Assembly: GCA_947493005.1 (NCBI GenBank) | Contig: CANLOY010000002.1 | Span: forward strand, 525,810-589,809 | Length of the DNA: 64,000 nucleotides | Reading direction: 5' to 3' | DNA from: an uncultured Roseivirga sp. | GTDB taxonomy: Bacteria > Bacteroidota > Bacteroidia > Cytophagales > Cyclobacteriaceae | Part shown: positions 43,425-52,443 of the stretch, one piece after another | Position numbering within the stretch: position 1 is the stretch's first letter | Layout: the number at the start of each line of letters is the position of its first letter | Translations under genes and position numbers: made by a program | The notes under the pieces: generated by a model | Seen by the model: the letters and a program-made list of their open reading frames with translations, nothing else | Databases searched by the model: none | Told to the model about the DNA's origin: nothing

Positions 43425-44746
43425 TAAGCAAAAGGAAAATAAAGTTTAAACTCGCTGCCTTGATTGATTTTACTACTCAAATTGATATAGCCACTATGTG
43501 CTTCTATTATCTTTTTAACATAGCTCAAACCTAGTCCAAAGCCCTTTACATTATGGACGTTACCTGTCTCGGCTCGGTAAAATTTATCGAAAATGTACTT
43601 TTGAATCTCCTCACCTATTCCTATCCCATTGTCTTTAATCGAAATCTCGATTCCTTTGTCTCCATCAGTAGTAGTAATCGATATTTTTGGTACATCTATG
43701 GTATACTTCAGTGCATTGTCCACCAAGTTGTAGATAATATTCACCAGATGAGTTTCATCGGCCATAACTACTGGTTTAGTGGCATTAAGGTTTAGCTTAA
43801 TTTCTCCCTTACGCTTATTAACCACCAAACCCATACTCTCTACAACTTTGTCAATAGCTTCATGAACATCGAGTTGCTTTTTATTAAGTGAAAAGCTACC
43901 TGAATCAATCATTGCGATTTGAAGCACCTTATCTACCTGCCCTTCCAATCTTTTACTTTCATGTTCAATAAGTCCAAGGTAATTGGCTCTTTTTCGCTCA
44001 TCTACTTCTCCTTGGTCTCTTTTCAGCATACTCGTTGCCAGAGAAATAGAGGCAATTGGCGTTTTAAATTCATGAGTAAGGTTATTGATAAAATCGTTCT
44101 TAATAACTGATAGCTTCTTTTGTCTTTGAATTACAATGAGCGTGTAAGCAAAACAGCAAAGCAATAAGAGAATAAACACGACCGACAAAATCAGCGCTCC
44201 GCTTGACTGTGCAAAAACATATGCATCCTGACTAGGGAAGAAAACAGCCAGGTGATAATCTCCATCTCCATTAACTCCATTAGAACAGGTAAGCACAGTC
44301 CAGGAATGCCCTCTTTCCTGAGGGTTTTCACAACTCTCCAGTTCAAAATCCAATGTTGTACCACTATCACCTAAAACAAAGTTAAATCCACCACTACTTC
44401 GGTTCGATGCATGCTGATAAACAGCATATTCATAAGGCAGATCCAAAGAGTAACTTTTAAAGACATCATCTATGAGCTCTCTGAGCTTTTTATCCATCTC
44501 AAGATCATTTAAAGTTCCGTTCTCCTTTACACGAAGTGCAGCTTGATGCAGTAAAGTGCCATAATCAGGTGTTTTTGAAAAATACTCTCCTATCATTCCG
44601 GAACACAAATCCACCTTCTGAAGAAAAATCTGCTTATTAGTTTCTATTGATGAGTTAAGGTTTTTAAGCTGTACCACAGATAACCCAACCAATGCAATAG
44701 TTGCAAGGCCGGTAACCAATCCGATAGCTTTCTTAGATAAATTCAT
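43424..44746 (-). CDS. Sensor histidine kinase (RprX-like), pair 2
   Basis: 440 aa. TM1 at about 8-27 and TM2 at about 183-206, with a periplasmic domain between them containing C139 and C154 plus the GHSW segment but lacking the His cluster of pair 1. HisKA H225 (NNLTHEFKTPI), HATPase motifs NIIYNLVDNALKYT, KDNGIGIGEE, FGLGLSYVK. The ATG at 44746 fits the TM1 placement. It is divergent from the FtsX permease operon, suggesting it controls that operon. In related Bacteroidota systems such kinases answer to envelope stress, and the permeases could be part of that reply. The ligand is unknown. Confidence 0.9.
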   Translation of the reverse strand: MNLSKKAIGLVTGLATIALVGLSVVQLKNLNSSIETNKQIFLQKVDLCSGMIGEYFSKTPDYGTLLHQAALRVKENGTLNDLEMDKKLRELIDDVFKSYSLDLPYEYAVYQHASNRSSGGFNFVLGDSGTTLDFELESCENPQERGHSWTVLTCSNGVNGDGDYHLAVFFPSQDAYVFAQSSGALILSVVFILLLLCCFAYTLIVIQRQKKLSVIKNDFINNLTHEFKTPIASISLATSMLKRDQGEVDERKRANYLGLIEHESKRLEGQVDKVLQIAMIDSGSFSLNKKQLDVHEAIDKVVESMGLVVNKRKGEIKLNLNATKPVVMADETHLVNIIYNLVDNALKYTIDVPKISITTTDGDKGIEISIKDNGIGIGEEIQKYIFDKFYRAETGNVHNVKGFGLGLSYVKKIIEAHSGYINLSSKINQGSEFKLYFPFA

Positions 44747-44805
44747 ACGCTCGAGTAATCGAAAATACGTTTTTTAGGGCACAGAAGTTAAATTTTAACT
44801 TTTCC

Positions 44806-44881
44806 TTAACCATTTTAATCTCTTGTTAAGCAAGCTTAACTCTGCATTATTCTACTACCTTCTGCCCTCCTCGTAAGTTTG
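44806..44881 (+). promoter_or_regulatory. Phased TTAAC direct repeats and -7 box upstream of the FtsX operon
   Basis: TTAAC-like pentamers start at 44806, 44815 (TTAAT), 44826 (TTAAG) and 44836, spacing 9, 11 and 10, and a perfect -7 box TAAGTTTG starts at 44874. The same offsets (0, 9, 20, 30 and 68) occur at 40566-40641. A further TTAAC at 44795 extends the array. GCAAGCTTAAC and a following GCATT are identical in both sites. Confidence 0.75.
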
Positions 44882-44912
44882 GTTAACCTGGTCACAATCT
44901 AACTTTTCAACC

Positions 44913-47252
44913 ATGTTTTGGAACTTTTTAAAAATAGCACTCAGAAACTTCATTAAGCAAAGAAAGTATCACAGCATCAATTTTATCGGACTAACTGTTG
45001 CTTTGTCGTGCTGTGCTTTGGTTGTTCTTTATGTTCAGTATGAGTTAAGTTATGACCGTTTTCATCACAATCCCGAAAACACTTATCGGGTTGCAGGACA
45101 AGCAGGGTATGGGCCATGGTTCCCTATGATCGATAAAAATTATTCTGACGTCCTTTTTCAGAATAGCTTTCCCGAAATAGATAAAGTAGCAAGATTCAGG
45201 CGATCTCCGAGAAAATTCATACGGTATAAGGAAAAACAATTCAGTACGAGTGTACTTATAACCGATCATGGATCTCAGTTCTTTGATATTTTTGATTTTA
45301 AGCTTAAAGAAGGTGCCCCCTCGGTAGCCCTAAAAGAACCACTCTCAGCAGTCATTACGGAACAGGTAGGAAGTAACCTCTTAGGCGAGCAACCTCATCT
45401 GGGAAAAATCATTAAATGGGATACACTGACATTACAGGTAACAGGCGTTTTGGAAAAACTTCCTCAAAACAGTCACCTTGAATTTGGTATGTTAATTACC
45501 AATAATCGTTCTATTCGATCCTCTTCAAACTACGTAACGCTTCAAGAGGGTGCCAGCCCAAAAGCACTGGCCAGAAAAATACGAGCACTAGATGTTGCCA
45601 CAAACATTTATGATACCCTTCTGGATGTCAAACTACAAAGGTTGTCCGATATGCATTTTGAGAAAGCGCTGACTTTTGAAATCAAGCCTCCGGGCAACAA
45701 GAATTATCTCTATCTCTTTTCGGGAATCGCCTTGTTTATCTTAATCATCTCATGCACTAATTACATGAATCTATCCGCTGCTATTTACGCTGGTAGAAAT
45801 AAAGAAATTGCTGTCAGAAAAGTATTAGGAGGCTCCAAAAAGAGCCTTTCTACACAATTCTTAGTAGAATCGGTTTTACTCGCTCTGCTGACCTTACCGG
45901 TAGTGATTTTTGTCATAGAGTCAGTAATTCCTCACTACAGTGATTTTCTAAACATTCCATTGAAAAACAAGTACGGTTCTTCTCTATCATCCTTTTCTAC
46001 TCTTTTAGGCATTACGCTGATTACAGGAATACTGGCTGGAATCTACCCCGTATTCAGTTTATCTCATCTCTCACCATTGAACCTTTTCCGGAAAGGAAAT
46101 CTATCAGGTAAATCCGGAGTACAATTGAGAAAGGTTTTGCTCACATTACAGTTTACTATCCTAATCATTCTGGGAACCGGAGCTTTCTTTATCGATCAGC
46201 AACTAAGGTATATCAAAAACAAGGACCTGGGAATAGACAGAAGTGGATTGATTAAAATTTCTAATGTATATGGTATTGAAGGAAATGAGAAATACAACGC
46301 CATCAAAAGCAGATTTCTTTCAGACCCCAACATATTGGGTTTTACCACTGGTATGGCACCAGGTACCGAAGATTATGGAACAAACTATATTGCCGAAGGC
46401 CATGAACAGAAGAATGATGCATTAACCTTCGGTACAGATTTCGATTATTTTTCTGTAACAGGTGTAAAACCACTTTATGGAGATTTCTTCGAGAAATCAG
46501 AAGAGGAACTTCCCAATATCTCACTACTGGTCAATGAACACTTTGTTAATTCAATGGGTTGGAAAAATCCCATTGGTAAGAAAATAACGCTAAACCCAGG
46601 TCCAAATCAATACGACAGATTCATTGCAGGAGTATTTCAGGATTATCATGCAAGGTCACTACATGAGGCAATGGTTCCTCAGTTTATTTTTGCCAGAAAA
46701 ACCAGGCGCTATCCTTCAGAAAATCTCCTTATCAAAATCAATATGGAGAACATTCAGGCATCTTTCGAATCAATTGAAAAAGCCTGGTATGAGTTCCAAC
46801 CTGACAGTCCAATACACTATGAATTCGTGGACAAGGACATTCAGAGCGCTTATCAGCAAGAGCAAAAAATGGGTACTTTATCCAACCTGCTTTCCATCTT
46901 AGCCATAGTTCTGGCCATTATGGGACTTGTTGGGCTCACAGCTTACATTGCTCAGCTAAGAACCAAAGAAATTGGAGTAAGAAAGGTTCTAGGGGCACCT
47001 ACTTCCAGAATTTTGTTTTTGCTTAACAAAGACTTCATTCCTCTGATTATCATATCAACCATTATAGCCAGTTCTGTTAGTTTCTATATGATCAACCACT
47101 GGCTGAACTCTTTTGCTTACAGAACAGAAATCAACGCTATTGTATTTCCACTTGCTGGTATCTCGGTACTTCTAATTACCTCTATTACTATATGCCTGCA
47201 AGCAACCAAAACAGCATTGCAAAACCCGATTGTAGCACTGAGACAAGAATAA
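44913..47252 (+). CDS. FtsX-like permease of the MacB type (ABC transporter permease), 1
   Basis: 779 aa. N-terminal cytoplasmic tail and TM1 (about 20-42), a MacB-like periplasmic domain, TM2 to TM4 at about 270-400, an internal duplication with a second TM block, and the last helices near residues 655-775. Signatures include YELSYDRFHHNPENTYRV, EIAVRKVLGGSKKSL and KEIGVRKVLGAPTSRIL, which are the coupling motifs to the ATPase. The two-unit layout is the Bacteroidota form fused from two FtsX modules. It likely exports peptides or lipoproteins or acts in signalling (mechanotransmission). No ATPase gene is adjacent, so it must borrow one from elsewhere. First gene of an operon with the next permease (10-base gap). 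Confidence 0.9.
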   Translation: MFWNFLKIALRNFIKQRKYHSINFIGLTVALSCCALVVLYVQYELSYDRFHHNPENTYRVAGQAGYGPWFPMIDKNYSDVLFQNSFPEIDKVARFRRSPRKFIRYKEKQFSTSVLITDHGSQFFDIFDFKLKEGAPSVALKEPLSAVITEQVGSNLLGEQPHLGKIIKWDTLTLQVTGVLEKLPQNSHLEFGMLITNNRSIRSSSNYVTLQEGASPKALARKIRALDVATNIYDTLLDVKLQRLSDMHFEKALTFEIKPPGNKNYLYLFSGIALFILIISCTNYMNLSAAIYAGRNKEIAVRKVLGGSKKSLSTQFLVESVLLALLTLPVVIFVIESVIPHYSDFLNIPLKNKYGSSLSSFSTLLGITLITGILAGIYPVFSLSHLSPLNLFRKGNLSGKSGVQLRKVLLTLQFTILIILGTGAFFIDQQLRYIKNKDLGIDRSGLIKISNVYGIEGNEKYNAIKSRFLSDPNILGFTTGMAPGTEDYGTNYIAEGHEQKNDALTFGTDFDYFSVTGVKPLYGDFFEKSEEELPNISLLVNEHFVNSMGWKNPIGKKITLNPGPNQYDRFIAGVFQDYHARSLHEAMVPQFIFARKTRRYPSENLLIKINMENIQASFESIEKAWYEFQPDSPIHYEFVDKDIQSAYQQEQKMGTLSNLLSILAIVLAIMGLVGLTAYIAQLRTKEIGVRKVLGAPTSRILFLLNKDFIPLIIISTIIASSVSFYMINHWLNSFAYRTEINAIVFPLAGISVLLITSITICLQATKTALQNPIVALRQE

Positions 47253-47262
47253 CCCACTCAAG

Positions 47263-49635
47263 ATGAAGAAACTTTTCTTAAACCTGCTGGTTCGTAACTT
47301 CTTAAAGAACAAGCTACTCAATAGCCTTAATATTCTTGGTTTATCCATGGGGCTGATAGCAGCCACATTGATCATTTTTTATGCGGATCATGAATTGAGT
47401 TATGACAGCTTTCATACCAATGCTGAAAACATTTACCGAATGGAAGCCAGAACCAACAGTCCACTTTGGTTCTCCAACTTAGGAATGGAACATGGTAGAG
47501 AGTTAAATTCTGGAAAATACCCTGAAGTAGAAGCCATGGTCCAGCTTAATGGACATCCCAGAGCTAAACTTTCTTATAATGGTAAAACATTTTTTGAAAG
47601 CAATATTTATCAGGTAAATACTGGTGCAAGCTTCTTTGATTTTTTTGATTTCAACTTGCTGGAGGGAAATAAATCAACGCTTTTAGATCAGCCAAGAGCC
47701 ACCGTAATCACAAAGTCGATAGCCGAAAAATACTTTGGTGATGATTCTCCAATTGGAGAAGCCATTAAGTACGATTCTCTATTCCTTACAATCACAGGAG
47801 TTATCGAAGACATTCCAAGTAATTCTCACTTACAATTCGACTTTTTGTATGTCAACCCTTCTGCCTTCGCTCCTCAGCATTTCCATACCACCACCTATTT
47901 AAAATTGGTAGATCGAGCTGACCCAAAAGTCCTTGAAGAGAAGATTTTAGCAATGGAAGGTATTGCAGCAAATGAGTTCGAAGAAATTTCAGAAGTTAAC
48001 CTAGTCCCTATTGAAGACATTTACTACGAGTCTAATGCCGCATTTGGAGCTGGCGGACAGGGAGACAAACTTCAATTGCTAGTGTTTGTGATTATAGGAA
48101 CTTTAATATTGTTCATTGCAGTAGCCAACTACATCAACCTATCATTAGCGATATATTCTGGGAAAGGAAAGGAAGTTGGAATGAGAAAAGTTCTTGGTGA
48201 GTCCAAAGCTCAGATAATAAGGGCTTTCTTTTTAGAGTCAACTTCTATGACCATGCTGGTCATACCCGTAGTCATTCTGGGGTTGAATTTTTTACTGCCA
48301 ATTTTCAATGACTTTCTCGGGCTTGCTATCCAAAACAAGTTTTACAATTCTCTTTACTATTGGCTTGTAGGGGTGCTTTTTCTTATTCTGTTAAGTGCAT
48401 TCACCGTAATCTATCCAGCTTTTACACTTACACAAATCAAAGTTGGCACTTTGCTCAGAAGTAAGGCTTCTATCCATACTACGAGTGGTATAAAATTGAG
48501 AAATGTGCTAATATTCTTACAGTTTGTACTACTGTTCACATTAGGCATCTCGGCCTGGTTCATGAATAGACAAGTTGCTTTCCTTGACAATAAAGACATG
48601 GGCTTTAGTCCAAAACAAGTCATTAAAATCACCAATGCCTTTGATATAGGTGGTATGCAGAATTTCAACCTGCTAAAAACACAATTACTCACCCACCCAG
48701 AAATATCTGGTGTAAGCTTCGGGCCAATGATGGGTGATGGTATGAATCCACTGGCTTATAAACCAGAAGGTCATGATGAAATATATGAGAATCTACTCTC
48801 GTACGGGGTAGACATAGATTACTTCGATGTAATGGGAATGGAAATCACTGCAGGTGATTTTAAAAATGTACTACTTGCTGCCGAATCCGGCCAGGTAATT
48901 TCTCTGGTTAACCACAACTTCATCAATAAGTATAACTGGCAGAACGATCCTATAGGTAAAAAAATCACTCTTAGACCCGGCAATCAAAATGAGCTTCTCC
49001 GCAAAGTATCGGGGGTATTCAAAGATTTTCATTTTTTCTCATTAAAAGAAAAAATCGCACCACAAATCATTTCACTTACTCCAGAACCAGGATTCGTAAA
49101 TACCAATGTACTCATACGTTCATCAACGGATGATTTGGCCAAAACAGTTAAGCTGATGGAGGCCGAGTGGAATAAGATCAGACCTGACACCCCCATGAAT
49201 TATGACTTTATGGACGATGCCGTAAAGAGATTGTATGCCAAGGAAAAACAGACAGGGCAAATCAGTGTATTGTTTTCTATGTTGGCGGTGCTGCTATCTC
49301 TTCTTGGCTTAATAGGGTTTATGGTCTATATCATCAGCTTGAAGTCTAAAGAGATTGCCATTAGAAAAGTACTGGGTGCAACACTAATACAGATTATTGG
49401 TTTGCTCAACAGACAGTTATTCCTGATCATATTTTTTGCGGCTATAATTGGAAGTGCGCTAAGCTACTGGTTGGTCAGCACCTGGCTACAAGACTATGCC
49501 TATTCCATAGTTCTTTCTCCTCTTACTTTCATTCTGGCAGCGGCTATTGTATACGTCATTGTCTTTGCCATTATCAGTATACAATCCTTTAAATCAGCTT
49601 TCTTAAACCCTACTCTGGCACTTAAAAATGAATAA
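47263..49635 (+). CDS. FtsX-like permease of the MacB type (ABC transporter permease), 2
   Basis: 790 aa, paralogue of the upstream permease with the same layout (YADHELSYDSFHTNAENIYRM, GKEVGMRKVLGESKAQI, KEIAIRKVLGATLIQII). Tandem pairs of such permeases next to RprXY-like regulators are common in Cytophagales. The two may form a heterodimer using a shared ATPase. Its stop overlaps the 72-aa protein start by 8 bases. Envelope-stress export is inferred from context only. Confidence 0.9.
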   Translation: MKKLFLNLLVRNFLKNKLLNSLNILGLSMGLIAATLIIFYADHELSYDSFHTNAENIYRMEARTNSPLWFSNLGMEHGRELNSGKYPEVEAMVQLNGHPRAKLSYNGKTFFESNIYQVNTGASFFDFFDFNLLEGNKSTLLDQPRATVITKSIAEKYFGDDSPIGEAIKYDSLFLTITGVIEDIPSNSHLQFDFLYVNPSAFAPQHFHTTTYLKLVDRADPKVLEEKILAMEGIAANEFEEISEVNLVPIEDIYYESNAAFGAGGQGDKLQLLVFVIIGTLILFIAVANYINLSLAIYSGKGKEVGMRKVLGESKAQIIRAFFLESTSMTMLVIPVVILGLNFLLPIFNDFLGLAIQNKFYNSLYYWLVGVLFLILLSAFTVIYPAFTLTQIKVGTLLRSKASIHTTSGIKLRNVLIFLQFVLLFTLGISAWFMNRQVAFLDNKDMGFSPKQVIKITNAFDIGGMQNFNLLKTQLLTHPEISGVSFGPMMGDGMNPLAYKPEGHDEIYENLLSYGVDIDYFDVMGMEITAGDFKNVLLAAESGQVISLVNHNFINKYNWQNDPIGKKITLRPGNQNELLRKVSGVFKDFHFFSLKEKIAPQIISLTPEPGFVNTNVLIRSSTDDLAKTVKLMEAEWNKIRPDTPMNYDFMDDAVKRLYAKEKQTGQISVLFSMLAVLLSLLGLIGFMVYIISLKSKEIAIRKVLGATLIQIIGLLNRQLFLIIFFAAIIGSALSYWLVSTWLQDYAYSIVLSPLTFILAAAIVYVIVFAIISIQSFKSAFLNPTLALKNE

Positions 49636-49846
49636 GAAACAAAAGTGGTATTTCGCTGGGTTAGTGCTCCTGCCTTTTGCAATTGCTTTCGGTTTCAGAA
49701 CATTTGATAATTACCAGTTCCACAATCGAATTTTGAAAAAACAGGCAATACAATGGCATAAAGATCAATATCCTTCAATTGACTATTGCCAGCTAACCTC
49801 CAGTAAGCCCTCACTTCAAAATAATATATCGAATCAAACAAACTGA
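49628..49846 (+). CDS. 72-aa single-pass membrane protein in the FtsX operon
   Basis: 72 aa, starting with the ATG at 49628 inside the end of the permease gene (overlap of 8 bases). KKQKWYFAGLVLLPFAIAFGF is a short transmembrane or uncleaved signal helix at about 3-23, and the rest is polar with one Cys (IDYCQL). No family recognised. The overlap suggests coupled translation and therefore that it is real, and perhaps a small partner of the permeases. It might instead be a fortuitous frame, as no homologue can be checked here. Confidence 0.5.
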   Translation: MNKKQKWYFAGLVLLPFAIAFGFRTFDNYQFHNRILKKQAIQWHKDQYPSIDYCQLTSSKPSLQNNISNQTN

Positions 49847-49932
49847 AGACTCAGAATTTTGAAAAATCAATACTTTACGAAATTTATTTTGGAATAAATA
49901 AGGGTTGGTCGGTTTATATATTGTTTAATTGG

Positions 49933-49948
49933 TAAGACGGCCGTCTTA
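49933..49948. promoter_or_regulatory. Perfect 16-bp palindrome TAAGACGGCCGTCTTA
   Basis: A perfect 16-base palindrome between the FtsX operon end (49846) and the next start (50039). It has no loop or T run, so it fits a binding site for a dimeric regulator of the DUF4139 gene better than a terminator. No -7 box at good spacing was found in the rest of the gap. Confidence 0.4.
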
Positions 49949-50038
49949 TAAAGTTTTCAGATATCCTTATGGAATAGCATCTGAATATGCATCATATGGA
50001 CGATGGTGCTAAACAATCCTTAAACTAAAACTACGCTT

Positions 50039-52000
50039 ATGAAACTCACAGCATTACTATTAGTAATGTTCATGGCCGTCACATTCGCTCATGGACAATC
50101 CGACATTGAATCCAAAATACTTTCTGCCAAAATTTACACGCAAGGTGCTGAACTAAAAAGAACAGCAACATTGAACCTAAGGAAGGGTAAAAATGAATTC
50201 AAATTGGTAAAACTTTCTGCAAATCTGGACCCCAAAACCATACAGATTACCGGAGACGGTATCACAATTCTTTCGGTAAGGCGCGAAACGGATTACATTG
50301 AAACCAACAAACCCGAGAAGGTAAAGCAATTGCTAAAAAACAGGTTGTCGCTAATTGATTCAGTAGAACTTATTCAAATGCAATTATCAATACTGGCAAC
50401 AGAATCTGAATTGCTCACTAAAAACATGAAAGTCATTAATTCAGAAGGTGCTAATAACATTAAATACCAAGAAGCAATTGAATATTTTTCTAATCAATTC
50501 AAGCAAAATACACAAGAGAGTTTTCGTCTGCAGTTGATTGAACGAAAGCTCAAAGAACGTATTGGGAAGTTGGAACTTCAGGTCAAATCTTACAATACGG
50601 AAGAAGAAGAACCTACTTCTAATATCTTCCTTGTAGTCAATGCTGAAAAAACTGGTAAGCAAGAAATTAAAATAAGTTATGCAGTTTCAGAAGCAGGTTG
50701 GTTTCCTGCATATGATATCAGGGCAACTAATGTAGAAAGTCCACTATCCATTACTTACAAAGCCAGGGTATTTCAAAATACTGGAGTTGATTGGAAAAAT
50801 GTGAAGTTACTGCTCAGTTCGGGAGACCTGCAGTCCAGCGGTACCGCTCCCGAGCTGAACCCTTTCTATCTGGGGAGGGATAACTCATATAAGTATGAAG
50901 ATGAAGAAGATAGGGCCACGGAAGAGTACAGAGGACAAGGACAAATTTCTGGAGTTATCACAGGTACAGATGATGGACTTCCCCTGCCTCAAGTTACTGT
51001 GATGGTAAAGGGATCAACCATTGGCACTCCGACCAATATGAATGGAGAATACAACATTCAGGTGCCTAATGGAGAAAATACGCTGGTGTTTCGATACCTC
51101 GGATACATTACTCAGGAAATTGAAGTAGGTAGCCGATCGAGGATAAATGTTCAGCTGAGCCCAGACGCAACTTCTTTAGGTGAAGTAGTAGTGACAGGAG
51201 TAGCGGCTGCCACACCTAAACATAAACTACCTTTTACTGTAGCCACTCTAACCGAAAGACAATTTAAGCCAACTGGCGGTCCCTCTCTGGCTGGAAGAGT
51301 TGCTGGCGTAAGAATCCGAGGAGCTTCAAGCATAAAATCAAGAGCGCCCAAAAGAAAGAGTAAACCTTTACCAATTAACTACATCAACTATCAGACAACA
51401 TTTGTTTACGAAATCAAACATCCATACGATATCCCAAGCACTGGTCAGCCAGAAACAGTTGATATTCAAACGTTGGAGATTTATGCTGACTATATCTATT
51501 CCACCAGCCCTAAAGCAAGAGAAAACGCCTTTTTGGTAGCAGAAATTCCCGACTGGGAAAAATTGAAACTCCTGGATGGTGAATCGAACTTGTACTTCGA
51601 AGATAGTTTTGTAGGCAAATCCATTATTGACACCAATATTGGAAAGGACACATTGGAGATTTCTATGGGCAAAGATGAAGGAATTGTGGTAAGCCGAAAA
51701 CGTTTAAAGGAATTCGAAAGAGAAAAGGTTTTCAGTAACAAAAAACGCGAAGAAAGAACTTTCGAAATCACAGTAGTCAACACCAAATCCACCAAGATTA
51801 ATATCAATATCTATGATCAGATTCCTATCGCACCAAGTAAGGACTTCAAGGTTAACCTTGTTGATCTTGCCGAAGCCGATCACAATAAAGAATCCGGTTT
51901 GCTCACATGGAATGTTCAATTAGACCCTGGAGAGAAAAAGGTTATTAGATTCAGCTATAGTGTAGACTATCCAAAGTATATGACACTGGATATTGATTAA
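50039..52000 (+). CDS. DUF4139 (mucoidy-inhibitor-like) protein with an inserted SusC-type N-terminal module
   Basis: 653 aa with a signal peptide (MKLTALLLVMFMAVTFAHGQ). Residues 25-120 look like DUF4140 and 195-280 plus 445-653 like DUF4139, the MuiA-type family. Between them, about 301-440, lies a foreign block: the carboxypeptidase-regulatory-like fold (ISGVITGTDDGLPLPQVTVM, TPTNMNGEYNI, FRYLGYITQEIEVG) and the start of a SusC-like TonB plug (TSLGEVVVTG, SLAGRVAGVRIRGAS). No barrel follows. This looks like a domain insertion within the DUF4139 loop, known in some Bacteroidota proteins but odd for its plug remnant. Secreted, function unknown; the insert may contact an outer-membrane partner. 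Confidence 0.85.
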   Translation: MKLTALLLVMFMAVTFAHGQSDIESKILSAKIYTQGAELKRTATLNLRKGKNEFKLVKLSANLDPKTIQITGDGITILSVRRETDYIETNKPEKVKQLLKNRLSLIDSVELIQMQLSILATESELLTKNMKVINSEGANNIKYQEAIEYFSNQFKQNTQESFRLQLIERKLKERIGKLELQVKSYNTEEEEPTSNIFLVVNAEKTGKQEIKISYAVSEAGWFPAYDIRATNVESPLSITYKARVFQNTGVDWKNVKLLLSSGDLQSSGTAPELNPFYLGRDNSYKYEDEEDRATEEYRGQGQISGVITGTDDGLPLPQVTVMVKGSTIGTPTNMNGEYNIQVPNGENTLVFRYLGYITQEIEVGSRSRINVQLSPDATSLGEVVVTGVAAATPKHKLPFTVATLTERQFKPTGGPSLAGRVAGVRIRGASSIKSRAPKRKSKPLPINYINYQTTFVYEIKHPYDIPSTGQPETVDIQTLEIYADYIYSTSPKARENAFLVAEIPDWEKLKLLDGESNLYFEDSFVGKSIIDTNIGKDTLEISMGKDEGIVVSRKRLKEFEREKVFSNKKREERTFEITVVNTKSTKININIYDQIPIAPSKDFKVNLVDLAEADHNKESGLLTWNVQLDPGEKKVIRFSYSVDYPKYMTLDID

Positions 52001-52029
52001 GAATTCACTACTGACTAAGTGTGTAATCA

Positions 52030-52064
52030 GCGAGGCAGTACATTCGTACGAATGACTGCCTCGC
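52030..52064 (+). terminator. Hairpin after the DUF4139 gene
   Basis: GCGAGGCAGT (52030-52039) pairs with ACTGCCTCGC (52055-52064), and the loop itself contains the palindrome ATTCGTACGAAT. It lies 30 bases after the stop codon. There is no T run, so termination is likely but not certain. Confidence 0.6.
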
Positions 52065-52443
52065 ATAGTTCATCCATATAAAAGCATCTACTTCTCATTT
52101 AAACTTTTCTTATTTTGATTATTCAACCTTAATCAAAAGACTGAGCTCTACCCATCACTCTTAATACTCTGCTTCAATCTCATCAGGAATTCATAAAAGA
52201 AGCGCTTCTAAAATAAATTAAAAGTCAAAAACCGAGCTCTTATGACCACTTTTATCCGTGAGGTAACTACAACCATTTCTATCTAAATATTTCTTTTTAA
52301 ACACTAATTCAGTTTTTCTATAAGAATGTATTTCACATTAAACAATCTGTTATTCACATTAAAAGCTTAAATTACACTATTTTAAAGTAGAATTTAATAA
52401 TGATTATTTATACTTTTAACTAATCAATAAACCAAATAAGATT
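52065..52443. other. A+T-rich intergenic region, no gene seen
   Basis: About 380 bases, very rich in A and T, with no frame of coding character on either strand. TACTTTTA near 52409 is one base off a -7 box and may be the promoter of the S74/T9SS gene. It probably holds the regulation of that surface protein and nothing else that I can recognise. Confidence 0.4.
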
